This document shows positions 24,208 to 33,019 of a stretch of DNA of 64,000 bases, piece after piece. The notes under the pieces are model-generated. The model did no database searches and was not told where the DNA came from. It saw nothing but the letters and a program-made list of their open reading frames with translations. Positions within the stretch are counted from its first letter, which is position 1. Every line of letters begins with the position of its first letter. Made by a program: the position numbers and the translations under genes. Source of the stretch: Amylibacter sp. IMCC11727 (lineage in GTDB: Bacteria > Pseudomonadota > Alphaproteobacteria > Rhodobacterales > Rhodobacteraceae); the NCBI RefSeq assembly GCF_029854195.1, contig NZ_CP122960.1, positions 936,001-1,000,000 of the forward strand, written 5' to 3'.

Positions 24208-24263
24208 GGGAGCCTCCGTTTTGTAACGAATGCCGCAGATTTCTGTCAGGTTCAAACGGTTTT

Positions 24264-25319
24264 TCACCGCAACCGCTGTTCCGTTTCTGCATCAAAAAAG
24301 TAGGCCTGCGCGGGATCAAACGCCATGGAAACCTTTGTTCCAGCTTGCAGCGCCTCTGCCCCGCGTACCTCTACCACGATACGTTCGCCTGTTTTTGTCT
24401 TGGCGTAAGTGTATGACACACCGCCGAGTTTTTCTGTCAAAGACACCGTAAGCGGGCCGTCTTCATCCTCTTTCAACGCGATCACATTGGGGCGCAAGCC
24501 GACGAGGACCGCACCCGCGTCTGGCGTGACGGATGTTTCGATGTCTTGCCCCGTTGCATCAATGGTTGCACCCTTGTTCGTTGCAGTGCCGTTCAAGAAA
24601 TTCATGGACGGAGAGCCGATAAAGCCCGCAACGAATTTATTGTCGGGGTCTTCGAACAGGTGCATGGGAGCGCCCACCTGTTCAATATGACCTGCGCGCA
24701 GCACAACGATTTTGTCGGCCAGCGTCATGGCTTCTACTTGATCGTGGGTCACATAAATCATTGTTGCATCAAGTTCATCGTGTAGCCGCGCGATTTCGAC
24801 CCGCATATCAACGCGCAGTTCTGCGTCGAGGTTCGAAAGCGGTTCGTCAAACAAGAACACCTCTGGACCACGCACAATGGCGCGGCCAATGGCAACGCGT
24901 TGGCGTTGGCCCCCTGATAAGGCCGCAGGTTTGCGAGAGAGGTAATCACCGAGTTGCAAAATCTCTGATGCTTTGCCTACTTTTTGATCAATTTCTGCCT
25001 TCGACACGCCGTTCATTTTCAACCCGAACCCCATGTTTTCTTCGACCGTCATATGGGGGTAGAGCGCATAAGTTTGGAACACCATGGCCACGCCGCGCTC
25101 TGCAGGGTCTGTGTGGGTCACATCCCGCGCACCGATGTTGATCTGGCCTGAGGTTGTTTCCTCTAAGCCCGCCACCATGCGCAAGAGCGTTGATTTCCCG
25201 CAACCTGACGGCCCTACAAAGACGCAGAATTCACCATCCTCAATGGTCAGGTCTACACCGTGGATCACTTGGGTTTGGCCGTATTTTTTTACAACGTTTT
25301 TAAGTGTTACACCTGTCAT
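24264..25319 (-). CDS. ABC transporter ATPase of the sugar CUT1 type (UgpC/MsmK-like)
   Basis: 351 residues. Walker A GPSGCGKSTL, Q-loop VFQTYALYPHMTVEEN, signature LSGGQRQRVAIGRA, Walker B VFLFDEPLSNLDAELR and switch His in YVTHDQVEAM are all intact. The C-terminal 110 residues form the OB-type regulatory domain found in MalK/UgpC (VLVGLRPNVIALK). It should drive the divergently encoded permeases. It lies 16 bases downstream of the iclR gene region. Such ATPases can serve several carriers. Confidence 0.93.
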   Translation of the reverse strand: MTGVTLKNVVKKYGQTQVIHGVDLTIEDGEFCVFVGPSGCGKSTLLRMVAGLEETTSGQINIGARDVTHTDPAERGVAMVFQTYALYPHMTVEENMGFGLKMNGVSKAEIDQKVGKASEILQLGDYLSRKPAALSGGQRQRVAIGRAIVRGPEVFLFDEPLSNLDAELRVDMRVEIARLHDELDATMIYVTHDQVEAMTLADKIVVLRAGHIEQVGAPMHLFEDPDNKFVAGFIGSPSMNFLNGTATNKGATIDATGQDIETSVTPDAGAVLVGLRPNVIALKEDEDGPLTVSLTEKLGGVSYTYAKTKTGERIVVEVRGAEALQAGTKVSMAFDPAQAYFFDAETEQRLR

Positions 25320-25334
25320 GGAATAGGTCCTTGG

Positions 25335-26120
25335 TCAGTTTTGCGATGGAAACTGCCACGTGGAGGCAGCATTCGCGATTTGGGTGGCAGTGTCGAGCAA
25401 CGCAGGGCGAAACGCCTCAAGTGCTTGCAGGCTGTGGCGGTTGGTCGATGTGGCAATGGATAGCGCCCCGATCACCGTATCTGGGTCCGTGAGGATCGGG
25501 GCGGCAATGCTGATGATGCCTGTTTCGTGTTCTTCGCGGTCAAAGGCAAAACCGTTTTTGCGGATTTCAATCAGGTCCGCCGCCAGTTCATCAATGCTGT
25601 CATGGGTGGCGGGTGTATACTTCAAAAACGCCTGTTGTTGCAGTGCGCGGTCGCGTGCGGGTTCTGGCATAAAGGCAAGGATCGCCTTGCCAACGCCCGT
25701 GCAGTAACTTGGGGCAACTTTGCCAGCCTGTGCCAGCGTGTCAAAATTATCTGTGCCTTTGCGTTTGTCTACAAACAGGACATGGCCGTGATCGAGTTGT
25801 GCGAGGTGGACCGCTTCGCCCGTTTCTTGGGCCAGTGCATCCAGAAAGGGCCGCGCCACGGGGGCTAAGGATGATTGCCGCCATGCCGCGTGCGCTAGGC
25901 GTACAAGGCGCAAACCTGGGGCATAGGTTTGGGTGCTTGCCTCATAGGACAGCATTCCCTGATTCGTTAGGGTCTGCAAAAACCGGTACAGCGAAGCCTT
26001 GGGGAAATCGGATAGGGATTGCAGTTCTTTAAAGCGAACAGGACGGCCAAGGCTCGCCACTAAGTCGAGCACTTCCAATGCCTTACCGACCGTGCCATCG
26101 TTTGGAACCGGCTTATTCAT
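25335..26120 (-). CDS. IclR family transcriptional regulator
   Basis: 261 residues. N-terminal winged helix (VGKALEVLDLVASLGRPVRFKEL...PKASLYRFLQTL) and the IclR effector domain (SYCTGVGKAILAF, FAFDREEHETGIISIAAPI). IclR proteins are repressors or activators relieved by a small metabolite. It is divergent from the substrate-binding protein gene of the galactoside cluster and upstream of its ATPase, so it is the likely local regulator. ATG 26120 is preferred (GGAGGGA upstream); an in-frame extension reaches 26201. Confidence 0.93.
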   Translation of the reverse strand: MNKPVPNDGTVGKALEVLDLVASLGRPVRFKELQSLSDFPKASLYRFLQTLTNQGMLSYEASTQTYAPGLRLVRLAHAAWRQSSLAPVARPFLDALAQETGEAVHLAQLDHGHVLFVDKRKGTDNFDTLAQAGKVAPSYCTGVGKAILAFMPEPARDRALQQQAFLKYTPATHDSIDELAADLIEIRKNGFAFDREEHETGIISIAAPILTDPDTVIGALSIATSTNRHSLQALEAFRPALLDTATQIANAASTWQFPSQN

Positions 26121-26166
26121 CGCGTTTAAATCCCTCCCGATTTGTTGCGATTTCCCCATGAAACTG

Positions 26167-26231
26167 TTGACAAGGCTAGGCTCGCGTTCCACAGTTTTCA
26201 ATAGTTAAAACCGAGTTTCATTATTTGGAAC
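26167..26231. promoter_or_regulatory. Divergent control region of the galactoside cluster with IclR-like operators
   Basis: Between the iclR and transporter genes lie two imperfect palindromes: GTTTTCAATAGTTAAAAC (26194-26211) and GTTTCATTATTTGGAAC (26215-26231), plus a GTTCCA at 26186-26191. Such GTTTC-N5-GGAAC sites resemble IclR-family operators. CATTAT (26219-26224) could be a -10 for the rightward operon inside the second palindrome, which would suit repression. A perfect TTGACA at 26167 has no convincing -10. Confidence 0.5.
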
Positions 26232-26255
26232 CGAAAAATATCTGGGAGGATACAC

Positions 26256-27491
26256 ATGATCCGTCACACGAAAACACTGCTCGCGGGTGTGGCCGCAGCC
26301 GCCTTTATGGTGACTGGCGCGTTGGCTGGCGATTTGCGCATTAACTTTGACGATTTGAACCCTGGCCCGAAAAAGGGCTTTGAAGACATGGTAGAGATGT
26401 TCAAGGCGGAAAACCCTGACATCAATGTCATCGTCAACATCAATGACCGAGAAGCGCACAAAACTGCGATCCGTAACTTTCTGACGGCGGATGCACCTGA
26501 CATCACATCTTGGTATCCGGGCAACCGTATGGCGCCATTCGTGGATGCTGGCCTGTTTGAACCAGTGGATGATGTTTGGGCCGAAAACGGGTTCAACGAA
26601 GATTTGGCGGCGATTAAGCCAACGATGTCTCGTGACGGGAAAATCTGGGGCGTTCCGTATTCGTACTACCAGTGGGGTATCTATTACCGCAAAGACATCT
26701 TTGATCTGTTGAAGATTGAGGAGCCGACCACATGGGCAGAGCTGATGGCCTCTTGTAAAGTGATGAACGACAATGGCGTGAAGCCTTTCACCATCGGGAC
26801 CAAATTCCTTTGGACGGCTGCTGGCGTGTTTGACTACATCAATCTGCGCACCAACGGCTATGACGTACACAACGATCTGACCGCGGGTAAGATCAAATAC
26901 ACCGATCCCCGCATTAAACAGACATTCATCAACTGGAAGCAGATGATTGACGAGTGTGGCTTTGTGGACAACCACGCGTCCATGTCTTGGCAGGATGCGC
27001 TGGCACCATTCGCAAACGGCGATGCGGCCATGTATGTGATGGGGAACTTTGCGGTTAGCGGAATGAAAGACGCCGGTCTGACAAATGATCAGATCGACTA
27101 CTTCCAGTTCCCTGAAATCACAGAGGGTCTGCCACGCGCAGAAGAAGCCCCTGCGGATGCGTTCTTCATCCCAACAAACGCGAAAAACAAGGAAGATGCG
27201 AAAAAGTTCCTCGCCTTTGTGGGACGTGCGGATGTGCAAACCAAGCTGAACGAGACCATTGGCCAGCTGCCCGTGAACTCCAAAGCGAAAGTGGGCGATG
27301 ACAAGTTCATTCAAGAGGGCTTTGCCACTGTGTCTACAGCGGCAGGTCTGGCACAGTTCTATGACCGTGACGCCCCTGCGGCGATGGCCAAGGCTGGCAT
27401 GGAAGGGTTCCAGAAGTTCATGCTGGACCCATCCACATTGGACGAAGTTCTGGCCGAGTTGGATCGCGTTCAAGAAGAAGTCTACAAATAA
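26256..27491 (+). CDS. Sugar ABC transporter substrate-binding protein (CUT1)
   Basis: 411 residues. Signal peptide (MIRHTKTLLAGVAAAAFMVTGALA) then a solute-binding type 1 fold: KKGFEDMVEMFKAENPDINV, ADAPDITSWYPGNRM, GVPYSYYQWGIYYRKD and GDAAMYVMGNFAVSGM. The aromatic residues YSYYQWGIYYR are typical for stacking on sugars. A GGGAGGA site precedes the ATG. First gene of the rightward cluster with two permeases, MelA and galactose oxidation genes, so an alpha- or beta-galactoside is the expected ligand. Confidence 0.93.
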   Translation: MIRHTKTLLAGVAAAAFMVTGALAGDLRINFDDLNPGPKKGFEDMVEMFKAENPDINVIVNINDREAHKTAIRNFLTADAPDITSWYPGNRMAPFVDAGLFEPVDDVWAENGFNEDLAAIKPTMSRDGKIWGVPYSYYQWGIYYRKDIFDLLKIEEPTTWAELMASCKVMNDNGVKPFTIGTKFLWTAAGVFDYINLRTNGYDVHNDLTAGKIKYTDPRIKQTFINWKQMIDECGFVDNHASMSWQDALAPFANGDAAMYVMGNFAVSGMKDAGLTNDQIDYFQFPEITEGLPRAEEAPADAFFIPTNAKNKEDAKKFLAFVGRADVQTKLNETIGQLPVNSKAKVGDDKFIQEGFATVSTAAGLAQFYDRDAPAAMAKAGMEGFQKFMLDPSTLDEVLAELDRVQEEVYK

Positions 27492-27547
27492 GACACATGC
27501 GGCGGGCCTGATCTGGCCCGCCGTTTCCTTTTTGGGGGGCAAAACCT

Positions 27548-28534
27548 ATGCCAGCGTCTGAGTTTCAAGCCACGCAGCAAACCAGTTGGATGTCGCGCAA
27601 CAAGCTCGCCATCACGCCTTGGGTTTTCCTGATCCCCGCTTTGATTTTCTTCGCCATTTACGTGGTGATCCCGATTTTTCAATCCATCACGCTGTCGTTT
27701 TATGAATGGAACGGGCTTTATGATGCAGATGGCAATTCCACGGCTACTTGGGTCGGGCTTGAGAATTACAAGAAGCTTTGGACCGATCCAAAGTTCTGGG
27801 TCTCGCTCAAAAACAATGTGTTGTGGTTGTTCCTGTTTATGCTCGCCGTACCTTTGGGCCTGTTTATCGCGCTGTTTTTGAACCAGACGGTGCCGGGGAT
27901 GCGGTTTTACAAATCCATGTTTTTCTTCCCGTTTGTGATTTCACAAGTGGTGGTTGGTTTGATTTTCGGCTGGTTCTACAACCCTGATTTTGGGGTGGTG
28001 GGCAGCCTGTGGAAGCTGGCGTTTTGTGAGGAGACAACCAATATCTTGGGCAATGTGACGTTCAAATGTTCACGCACGCCGCCTGATATTCTGTCGTCTT
28101 CTGAGTACGCGACCTATGGCATTATCGCTGCGGGGCTTTGGCCGCAGATTGCCTATTGCATGATCCTGTATCTGACAGGGCTGAACAACGTGGCCGCTGA
28201 TCAGATCGAGGCGGGGCGTTTGGACGGAGCCAAAGGGTGGAAAATGCTGTGGTATGTGGTGCTGCCACAACTGCGCCCTGCCACGTTTATCGCTGTGGTA
28301 GTGACGGTGATTGGTGCGCTGCGGTCGTTCGATATGATCGCGATTATGACGCAAGGGGGGCCCTATGGCTCCACCAATGTACTGTCCTATTACATGTTTG
28401 AAACGGCGATTTCGGAATATGGGGAGCGGTATGGTTATGGCTCTTCCATTGCGACGGTGCTGTTCATTATCATGTTGTTCTTCATCAGCTATTTCCTGTG
28501 GCGCATGTACCAAGATGAGAAAGGCGGCCGCTGA
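27548..28534 (+). CDS. Sugar ABC transporter permease (MalF/UgpA-like)
   Basis: 328 residues with six or so membrane helices. The EAA loop contacting the ATPase is EAGRLDGAKGWKMLWYVVLPQLRP, and the first helices include PALIFFAIYVVIPIFQSITLSFYEW. A soluble insert around residues 150-175 (CEETTNILGNVTFKCSRTP) with two Cys is unusual for CUT1 permeases and would sit on the periplasmic side. Its stop overlaps the next start by one base (TGATG). Confidence 0.93.
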   Translation: MPASEFQATQQTSWMSRNKLAITPWVFLIPALIFFAIYVVIPIFQSITLSFYEWNGLYDADGNSTATWVGLENYKKLWTDPKFWVSLKNNVLWLFLFMLAVPLGLFIALFLNQTVPGMRFYKSMFFFPFVISQVVVGLIFGWFYNPDFGVVGSLWKLAFCEETTNILGNVTFKCSRTPPDILSSSEYATYGIIAAGLWPQIAYCMILYLTGLNNVAADQIEAGRLDGAKGWKMLWYVVLPQLRPATFIAVVVTVIGALRSFDMIAIMTQGGPYGSTNVLSYYMFETAISEYGERYGYGSSIATVLFIIMLFFISYFLWRMYQDEKGGR

Positions 28535-29382
28535 TGTTTCCAAGACCGATTGAACATTCGACCCCTGCGAAACGCACGTCCTATCAGGCGTTTCTGCCAT
28601 TTGCCCTGATCTTGTGGCTGTTGCCGCTGTTGGCGATTTTCATGACTTCGATCCGTTCGGGTAAGGATATCAATTCGGGCAATGTGTTTGGCATCCCGAC
28701 CGAATGGCGGTTGTGGGAAAACTACACCGCCGTGTTCACGCAATCAGAAGCGGCGACCTATATGCTGAACTCGGTGCTGATTACGGTGCCGACCGTGGCA
28801 ATTTCTGTGACGCTTGCATGTTTGGCAGGCTATGCGCTGGCGATTTACAAATTCCGTGTCGCACTGCCGCTGTTTTTCCTGTTTGTGGCAGGCAATTTCA
28901 TTCCGTTTCAAATCCTGATGGTGCCTGTGCGCGACATGTCTGTGCAAACGGGGTTGTATGACACAATCGCTGGGCAATTCCTGTTCCACGCGGCGTTTCA
29001 GACAGGGTTTTGTACGCTGTTTATGCGCAATTTTATCAAGGCGTTGCCGTTTGATCTGATTGAATCCGCGCGGATTGAGGGCGTGAAAGAATGGCAGATA
29101 TTCTGGTTCGTGGTGCTGCCGCTTGTGCGCCCTGCGATTGCCGCCCTGGCAGTGCTGATTTTCACCTTTGTGTGGAACGATTTCTTTTGGGCCAACGTGC
29201 TGACCCAAGGGGAAGACGCCAAGCCGATTACCGCTGGTATTCGCGCATTAAATGGGCAATTTGTGAACAACTGGCATTTGGTATCGGCGGCATCATTGCT
29301 GGCTGCGATGCCGCCAGTGGCCATGTTTTTTCTGATGCAGAAACACTTTATCGCGGGCCTGACCATGGGCGCGGTGAAGTAA
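28534..29382 (+). CDS. Sugar ABC transporter permease (MalG/UgpE-like)
   Basis: 282 residues, six membrane helices. EAA motif ESARIEGVKEWQIFWFVVLPLVRP; other marks are NYTAVFTQSEAATYMLNS, AGYALAIYKF and the terminal QKHFIAGLTMGAVK shared by CUT1 permeases. It pairs with the preceding permease to form the membrane channel. Starts inside the TGATG junction and is followed after 16 bases by the alpha-galactosidase gene, so it is firmly part of the galactoside operon. Confidence 0.94.
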   Translation: MFPRPIEHSTPAKRTSYQAFLPFALILWLLPLLAIFMTSIRSGKDINSGNVFGIPTEWRLWENYTAVFTQSEAATYMLNSVLITVPTVAISVTLACLAGYALAIYKFRVALPLFFLFVAGNFIPFQILMVPVRDMSVQTGLYDTIAGQFLFHAAFQTGFCTLFMRNFIKALPFDLIESARIEGVKEWQIFWFVVLPLVRPAIAALAVLIFTFVWNDFFWANVLTQGEDAKPITAGIRALNGQFVNNWHLVSAASLLAAMPPVAMFFLMQKHFIAGLTMGAVK

Positions 29383-29398
29383 GTAAGGGAACTCTGAG

Positions 29399-30742
29399 AT
29401 GAGTGTTAAGATCGCCTTTATTGGCGCGGGTTCGACGATTTTCATGAAGAATATCATCGGGGATGCACTGCATTTTCCCGCGCTTGCGGATGCGGATATT
29501 GCGTTGATGGATATTGATGCGGGTCGGCTGCAAGAAAGCGCCGCTGTGGTGCGCAAGATGATTACGACGATGAACGCGCGTGCGACCGTATCCACAACTA
29601 TGAACCAACGGGCCGCCCTTGAAGGTGCGGATTTTGTAGTGGTGGCGTTTCAGATCGGCGGCTATCAGCCCTGCACCGTGACGGATTTTGAAATCCCGAA
29701 ACAGTATGGATTGCGTCAGACCATTGCCGATACGCTGGGCATTGGTGGCATTATGCGCGGTTTGCGTACGGTGCCGCATTTGTGGCAGGTGGCCGCGGAT
29801 ATGGCCGAGGTTTGCCCCGATGCGTTGATGCTGCAATATGTGAACCCGATGGCGATTAACACATGGGCGCTTGCGGAACGGTATCCGCAGGTGAAACAGG
29901 TTGGCCTGTGTCATTCGGTGCAAAACACGGTGGAGGAATTGGCCCATGATTTGGACCTGCCCAAATCCGAAATTGACTACCGTGTTGCGGGGGTGAACCA
30001 CGTGGCGTTTTTCCTTGATCTGGAACACAAGGGGCAATCGCTGTACCCGCGTTTGCGCGAGGGATATCACGCAGGGGCTTTGCCAAAGCCACCGCTACTG
30101 ATGCCGCGTTGTGCCAATAAGGTGCGGTATGAGGTGATGGATCAATTGGGTTATTTCTGCACGGAAAGCAGCGAACATTTGGCGGAATATGTGCCATGGT
30201 TCATCAAAGAAGGCCGTGCCGATTTGATCCGCGATTTTTCCATACCGCTCGACGAATATCCCACCCGTTGTGTAGAGCAGCAGGCAGATTGGGCAAAGCA
30301 GGCAGCGGCGCTCGACAAGCAAGCGGAAATCCCTGTGGAAAAGAGCCACGAGTTTGCGGCCGAGATTATGAATGCGGTGGTGACGAACACGCCCTATGTT
30401 ATTTACGGTAACCTGCCGAACACAGGCCAAGCACCTCAACTGCCACGGGGGGCCGCGGTAGAGGTGCCCTGTCTTGTGGACCGCAACGGGGTGCAGCCGA
30501 GTGTTGTTTCAGATATCCCACCGCAGCTGGTGGCGTTGATGCGTACGCAGATTAATGTGCAGGAATTGGTGGTGCGTGCATTGGTGGATGAGGATGTTGA
30601 ACACATCTATCATGCAGCCATGATGGACCCACACACCGCAGCCGAGCTGGACCTGCGCCAGATCCGATCCATGGTGGATGATCTGTTGGTGGCGCACGGC
30701 GATTGGCTGCCAGAATTTGCACGCAAAAGGAAAGCGGCATGA
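29399..30742 (+). CDS. melA: Alpha-galactosidase, glycoside hydrolase family 4 (MelA)
   Basis: 447 residues, closely matching the E. coli MelA block pattern. NAD-binding GAGST at 9-13, DFVVVAFQIGGYQPCTVTDFE around 78-98, the catalytic metal ligands Asn149 (YVNPMA), Cys171-His172 (GLCHSVQ) and His201 (GVNHVAFF), and the C-terminal YHAAMMDPHTAAEL. GH4 enzymes use NAD+ and Mn2+ and cleave by oxidation-elimination; MelA acts on melibiose-type alpha-galactosides in the cytosol. In a marine setting the alpha-galactosyl glycerol floridoside is an attractive natural substrate (inference). Overlaps the next gene by ATGA. Confidence 0.95.
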   Translation: MSVKIAFIGAGSTIFMKNIIGDALHFPALADADIALMDIDAGRLQESAAVVRKMITTMNARATVSTTMNQRAALEGADFVVVAFQIGGYQPCTVTDFEIPKQYGLRQTIADTLGIGGIMRGLRTVPHLWQVAADMAEVCPDALMLQYVNPMAINTWALAERYPQVKQVGLCHSVQNTVEELAHDLDLPKSEIDYRVAGVNHVAFFLDLEHKGQSLYPRLREGYHAGALPKPPLLMPRCANKVRYEVMDQLGYFCTESSEHLAEYVPWFIKEGRADLIRDFSIPLDEYPTRCVEQQADWAKQAAALDKQAEIPVEKSHEFAAEIMNAVVTNTPYVIYGNLPNTGQAPQLPRGAAVEVPCLVDRNGVQPSVVSDIPPQLVALMRTQINVQELVVRALVDEDVEHIYHAAMMDPHTAAELDLRQIRSMVDDLLVAHGDWLPEFARKRKAA

Positions 30743-31509
30743 GCGAGAATGTGACGTTTCACGACCTGAAAGATCAGTCGGTGTTTATCACGGGGGGTGG
30801 CTCTGGCATTGGGGCGGCGCTGACGGATGGGTTTTTGGCCCAAGGGTGCAAAGTGGCCTTTGTGCAGCGATCTGATGCGTCTGCGTTTGTCGCAGAGATG
30901 GAGGCGAAACACGGGTCCGCACCGCTGTTTATCAAATGTGATATTACGGATGTAAGCGCCTTGCAGGGGGCCATGGCACAGGCGGCACAGGCCCATGGCG
31001 ATATCACCGTAGTTGTGAACAATGCGGCCAATGACGCGCGTCACAACCTTGCCGATATCACATCCGAAAGCTGGGACGCAGGGCAGGCGGTAAATCTGAA
31101 GCATCATGTGTTTACGGCGCAGGCAGCGCATACGGGAATGAAAGCAGCAGGGGGTGGTTCGATCATCAACTTTTCATCCGTGTCTTACATGATGGGCAAT
31201 GCGGGATATCACGGGTATGTGGCGGCGAAAGCTGGGATTACAGGTTTGACACGGGGATTGGCACGAGAGTTGGGCGGGGACAATATCCGCGTGAATGCGC
31301 TGATGCCGGGTTGGGTTTTAACGCAAAAACAAAAAGACAAATGGGCCACACCCGAAGGCTTGGCCGCGCATTTAGAACGACAGTGTTTGAAAGAACATCT
31401 GGTTGAGGATGACATCGTTGATGCAACGCTGTTTCTGGCCAGTAAGGCCAGCCGCATGATGACGGGCCAAGCGTTGGTCGTGGATGGTGGCGTGGTGGTG
31501 ACAGGATGA
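30739..31509 (+). CDS. SDR sugar 1-dehydrogenase, probably galactose dehydrogenase
   Basis: 256 residues. TGGGSGIGAALTDGF cofactor loop, NNAAND with RHNLADITSESW, INFSSVSYMMG and the catalytic YVAAK in YHGYVAAKAGITG. The pattern resembles Caulobacter D-xylose 1-dehydrogenase XylB (NNAGNDDRHKLADVT, PEG-x-Cys-LK region). In this cluster it most likely oxidises free D-galactose to galactonolactone with NAD(P)+, the first step of the De Ley-Doudoroff route. ATG 30739 overlaps the melA stop; its own stop overlaps the kinase start. Confidence 0.9.
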   Translation: MSENVTFHDLKDQSVFITGGGSGIGAALTDGFLAQGCKVAFVQRSDASAFVAEMEAKHGSAPLFIKCDITDVSALQGAMAQAAQAHGDITVVVNNAANDARHNLADITSESWDAGQAVNLKHHVFTAQAAHTGMKAAGGGSIINFSSVSYMMGNAGYHGYVAAKAGITGLTRGLARELGGDNIRVNALMPGWVLTQKQKDKWATPEGLAAHLERQCLKEHLVEDDIVDATLFLASKASRMMTGQALVVDGGVVVTG

Positions 31510-32423
31510 GCATTGCAGAACGTGTTGCGTGGATTGGTGTTGATTGGGGCACGTCGAACCTGCGGGTGTGGGCGATGGATGCGAGCCATGATTTGTTGGC
31601 AGAGCGGTCATCGGATCAGGGTATGGGTGGACTGGACCCTGACCGGTTTGAACCCGCGCTGCTGGCCATTATTGACGAGTTTTTGGTCGAAGGCCGCGCA
31701 ACACCTGTGATCTGTTGTGGCATGGTCGGCGCAAAGCAAGGCTGGGTCGAGGCCGACTACGTTGCCGTGCCAAGCAAACCGCCAAGTGGGGATGGGGCAA
31801 CCCGTATTTCAGCACGCGATCCGCGCATTGATGTGCGCATTTTGCCAGGCATGAAACAGGTGGCGCAGCCAGATGTGATGCGCGGTGAAGAAACACAAGT
31901 GGCAGGGTTCTTGCGTGGCCAGCCAAAGTTTGATGGCGTTTTGTTGATGCCTGGAACACATTCAAAATGGGCGCATATTTCGGCAGAAGAAATCGTTTCG
32001 TTTCAGACGTTTATGACGGGTGAGATGTATGCGTTGCTTGCGCGGCAGTCTGTGTTGAAACATTCGGTTGCCGTGACGGGGTGGGATGATGCCGCGTTTG
32101 AGGCTGCCTTGTCAGAGGCGATTTCACGGCCCGAAAGTGTGGCGGCAAAGCTGTTTGGTTTGAGGGCGGCTTCGCTGGTTGGGGATCAATCAGATGAGGT
32201 TGGTCGCGCGCGCCTGTCTGGCTTGCTGATCGGCTTGGAATTGGCGGCAACACGGCCCTATTGGCTGGGTCAAAACTTGGCCATTGTGGGCGCACCAGAG
32301 GTGGCCGCGGTGTATGAAAAAGCGCTCGGTTTGCAAGGGTTGCCTGCACAGGTTTACGATGCGCAACCCATGACACGATTGGGGTTGATCGCGGCCTATG
32401 ACGGGATGAAAGGGTCCGCATGA
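31506..32423 (+). CDS. dgoK: 2-dehydro-3-deoxygalactonokinase
   Basis: 305 residues. DgoK pattern: WIGVDWGTSNLRVWAMD phosphate loop, GMGGL, CCGMVGAKQGWVEADY, LMPGTHSKWAH and TFMTGEMYALL. It phosphorylates 2-keto-3-deoxygalactonate to the 6-phosphate in the cytosol. Overlaps by ATGA on both sides with the dehydrogenase and aldolase genes, showing tight coupling of successive steps in galactose oxidation. Confidence 0.95.
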   Translation: MSIAERVAWIGVDWGTSNLRVWAMDASHDLLAERSSDQGMGGLDPDRFEPALLAIIDEFLVEGRATPVICCGMVGAKQGWVEADYVAVPSKPPSGDGATRISARDPRIDVRILPGMKQVAQPDVMRGEETQVAGFLRGQPKFDGVLLMPGTHSKWAHISAEEIVSFQTFMTGEMYALLARQSVLKHSVAVTGWDDAAFEAALSEAISRPESVAAKLFGLRAASLVGDQSDEVGRARLSGLLIGLELAATRPYWLGQNLAIVGAPEVAAVYEKALGLQGLPAQVYDAQPMTRLGLIAAYDGMKGSA

Positions 32424-33019
32424 CACGAGAAATAATCGCCATTCTGCGCGGCGTAACGCCAGATGAGATTTTGCCGATTGCGGATGCCATTCGCGCGGCG
32501 GGGATCGATAAGATCGAAGTGCCACTGAATTCCCCAAATGCGTTTGACAGTATTGAAAAACTGGCCGTCGCACATGGGGCAGGGGCCTTGGTTGGTGCAG
32601 GAACTGTGCTGACGGCGGAGGACGCGCAGCGGGTGCAAAATGTAGGCGGCGCCATGGTGGTTTCACCCGATTGCAACGTTGAAGTGATTGCCAAGACAAA
32701 GGCGCTGGGGATGCAGTCCTATCCCGGTGTGCTGACCCCGACGGAGGCGTTTACCGCGCTCCGCACAGGTGCGGACGGGTTAAAGTTTTTTCCTGCTTCG
32801 CTTGTGGGGCCCTCGGGGCTGAAAGCTATGCTTGCGGTGTTGCCCAACGGCACGAAAACCTATGCTGTGGGTGGTGCGGGCCCAGACAATTTCGCCGATT
32901 GGTTCGGCGTGGGTGTTACGGGGTTTGGTATTGGTACGGCGATTTACAAACCCGGTGACAGTGCCGAAGCCGTGGCGCAAAAGGCAGCGGCGATTGTGGC
33001 GGCCTATGATGCAGGTTGA
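32420..33019 (+). CDS. dgoA: 2-dehydro-3-deoxy-6-phosphogalactonate aldolase
   Basis: 199 residues of the KDPG/KDPGal class I aldolase family. Key elements are IAILRGVTPDEILPI, the catalytic Glu in IEVPLNSP, GAGTVLTAEDA, and the Schiff-base Lys in LKFFPASLVGPSG. It splits KDPGal into pyruvate and glyceraldehyde-3-phosphate. Context (DgoK, galactosidases) makes KDPGal, not KDPG, the expected substrate. Overlaps its upstream and downstream neighbours. Confidence 0.94.
   Translation: MTREIIAILRGVTPDEILPIADAIRAAGIDKIEVPLNSPNAFDSIEKLAVAHGAGALVGAGTVLTAEDAQRVQNVGGAMVVSPDCNVEVIAKTKALGMQSYPGVLTPTEAFTALRTGADGLKFFPASLVGPSGLKAMLAVLPNGTKTYAVGGAGPDNFADWFGVGVTGFGIGTAIYKPGDSAEAVAQKAAAIVAAYDAG

Noticed and set aside
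26205..27542. 445-codon open frame on the minus strand
   Set aside because: It is the shadow of the substrate-binding protein gene; composition is His/Arg/Cys-rich with no domain, and the plus strand shows a signal peptide and conserved motifs.
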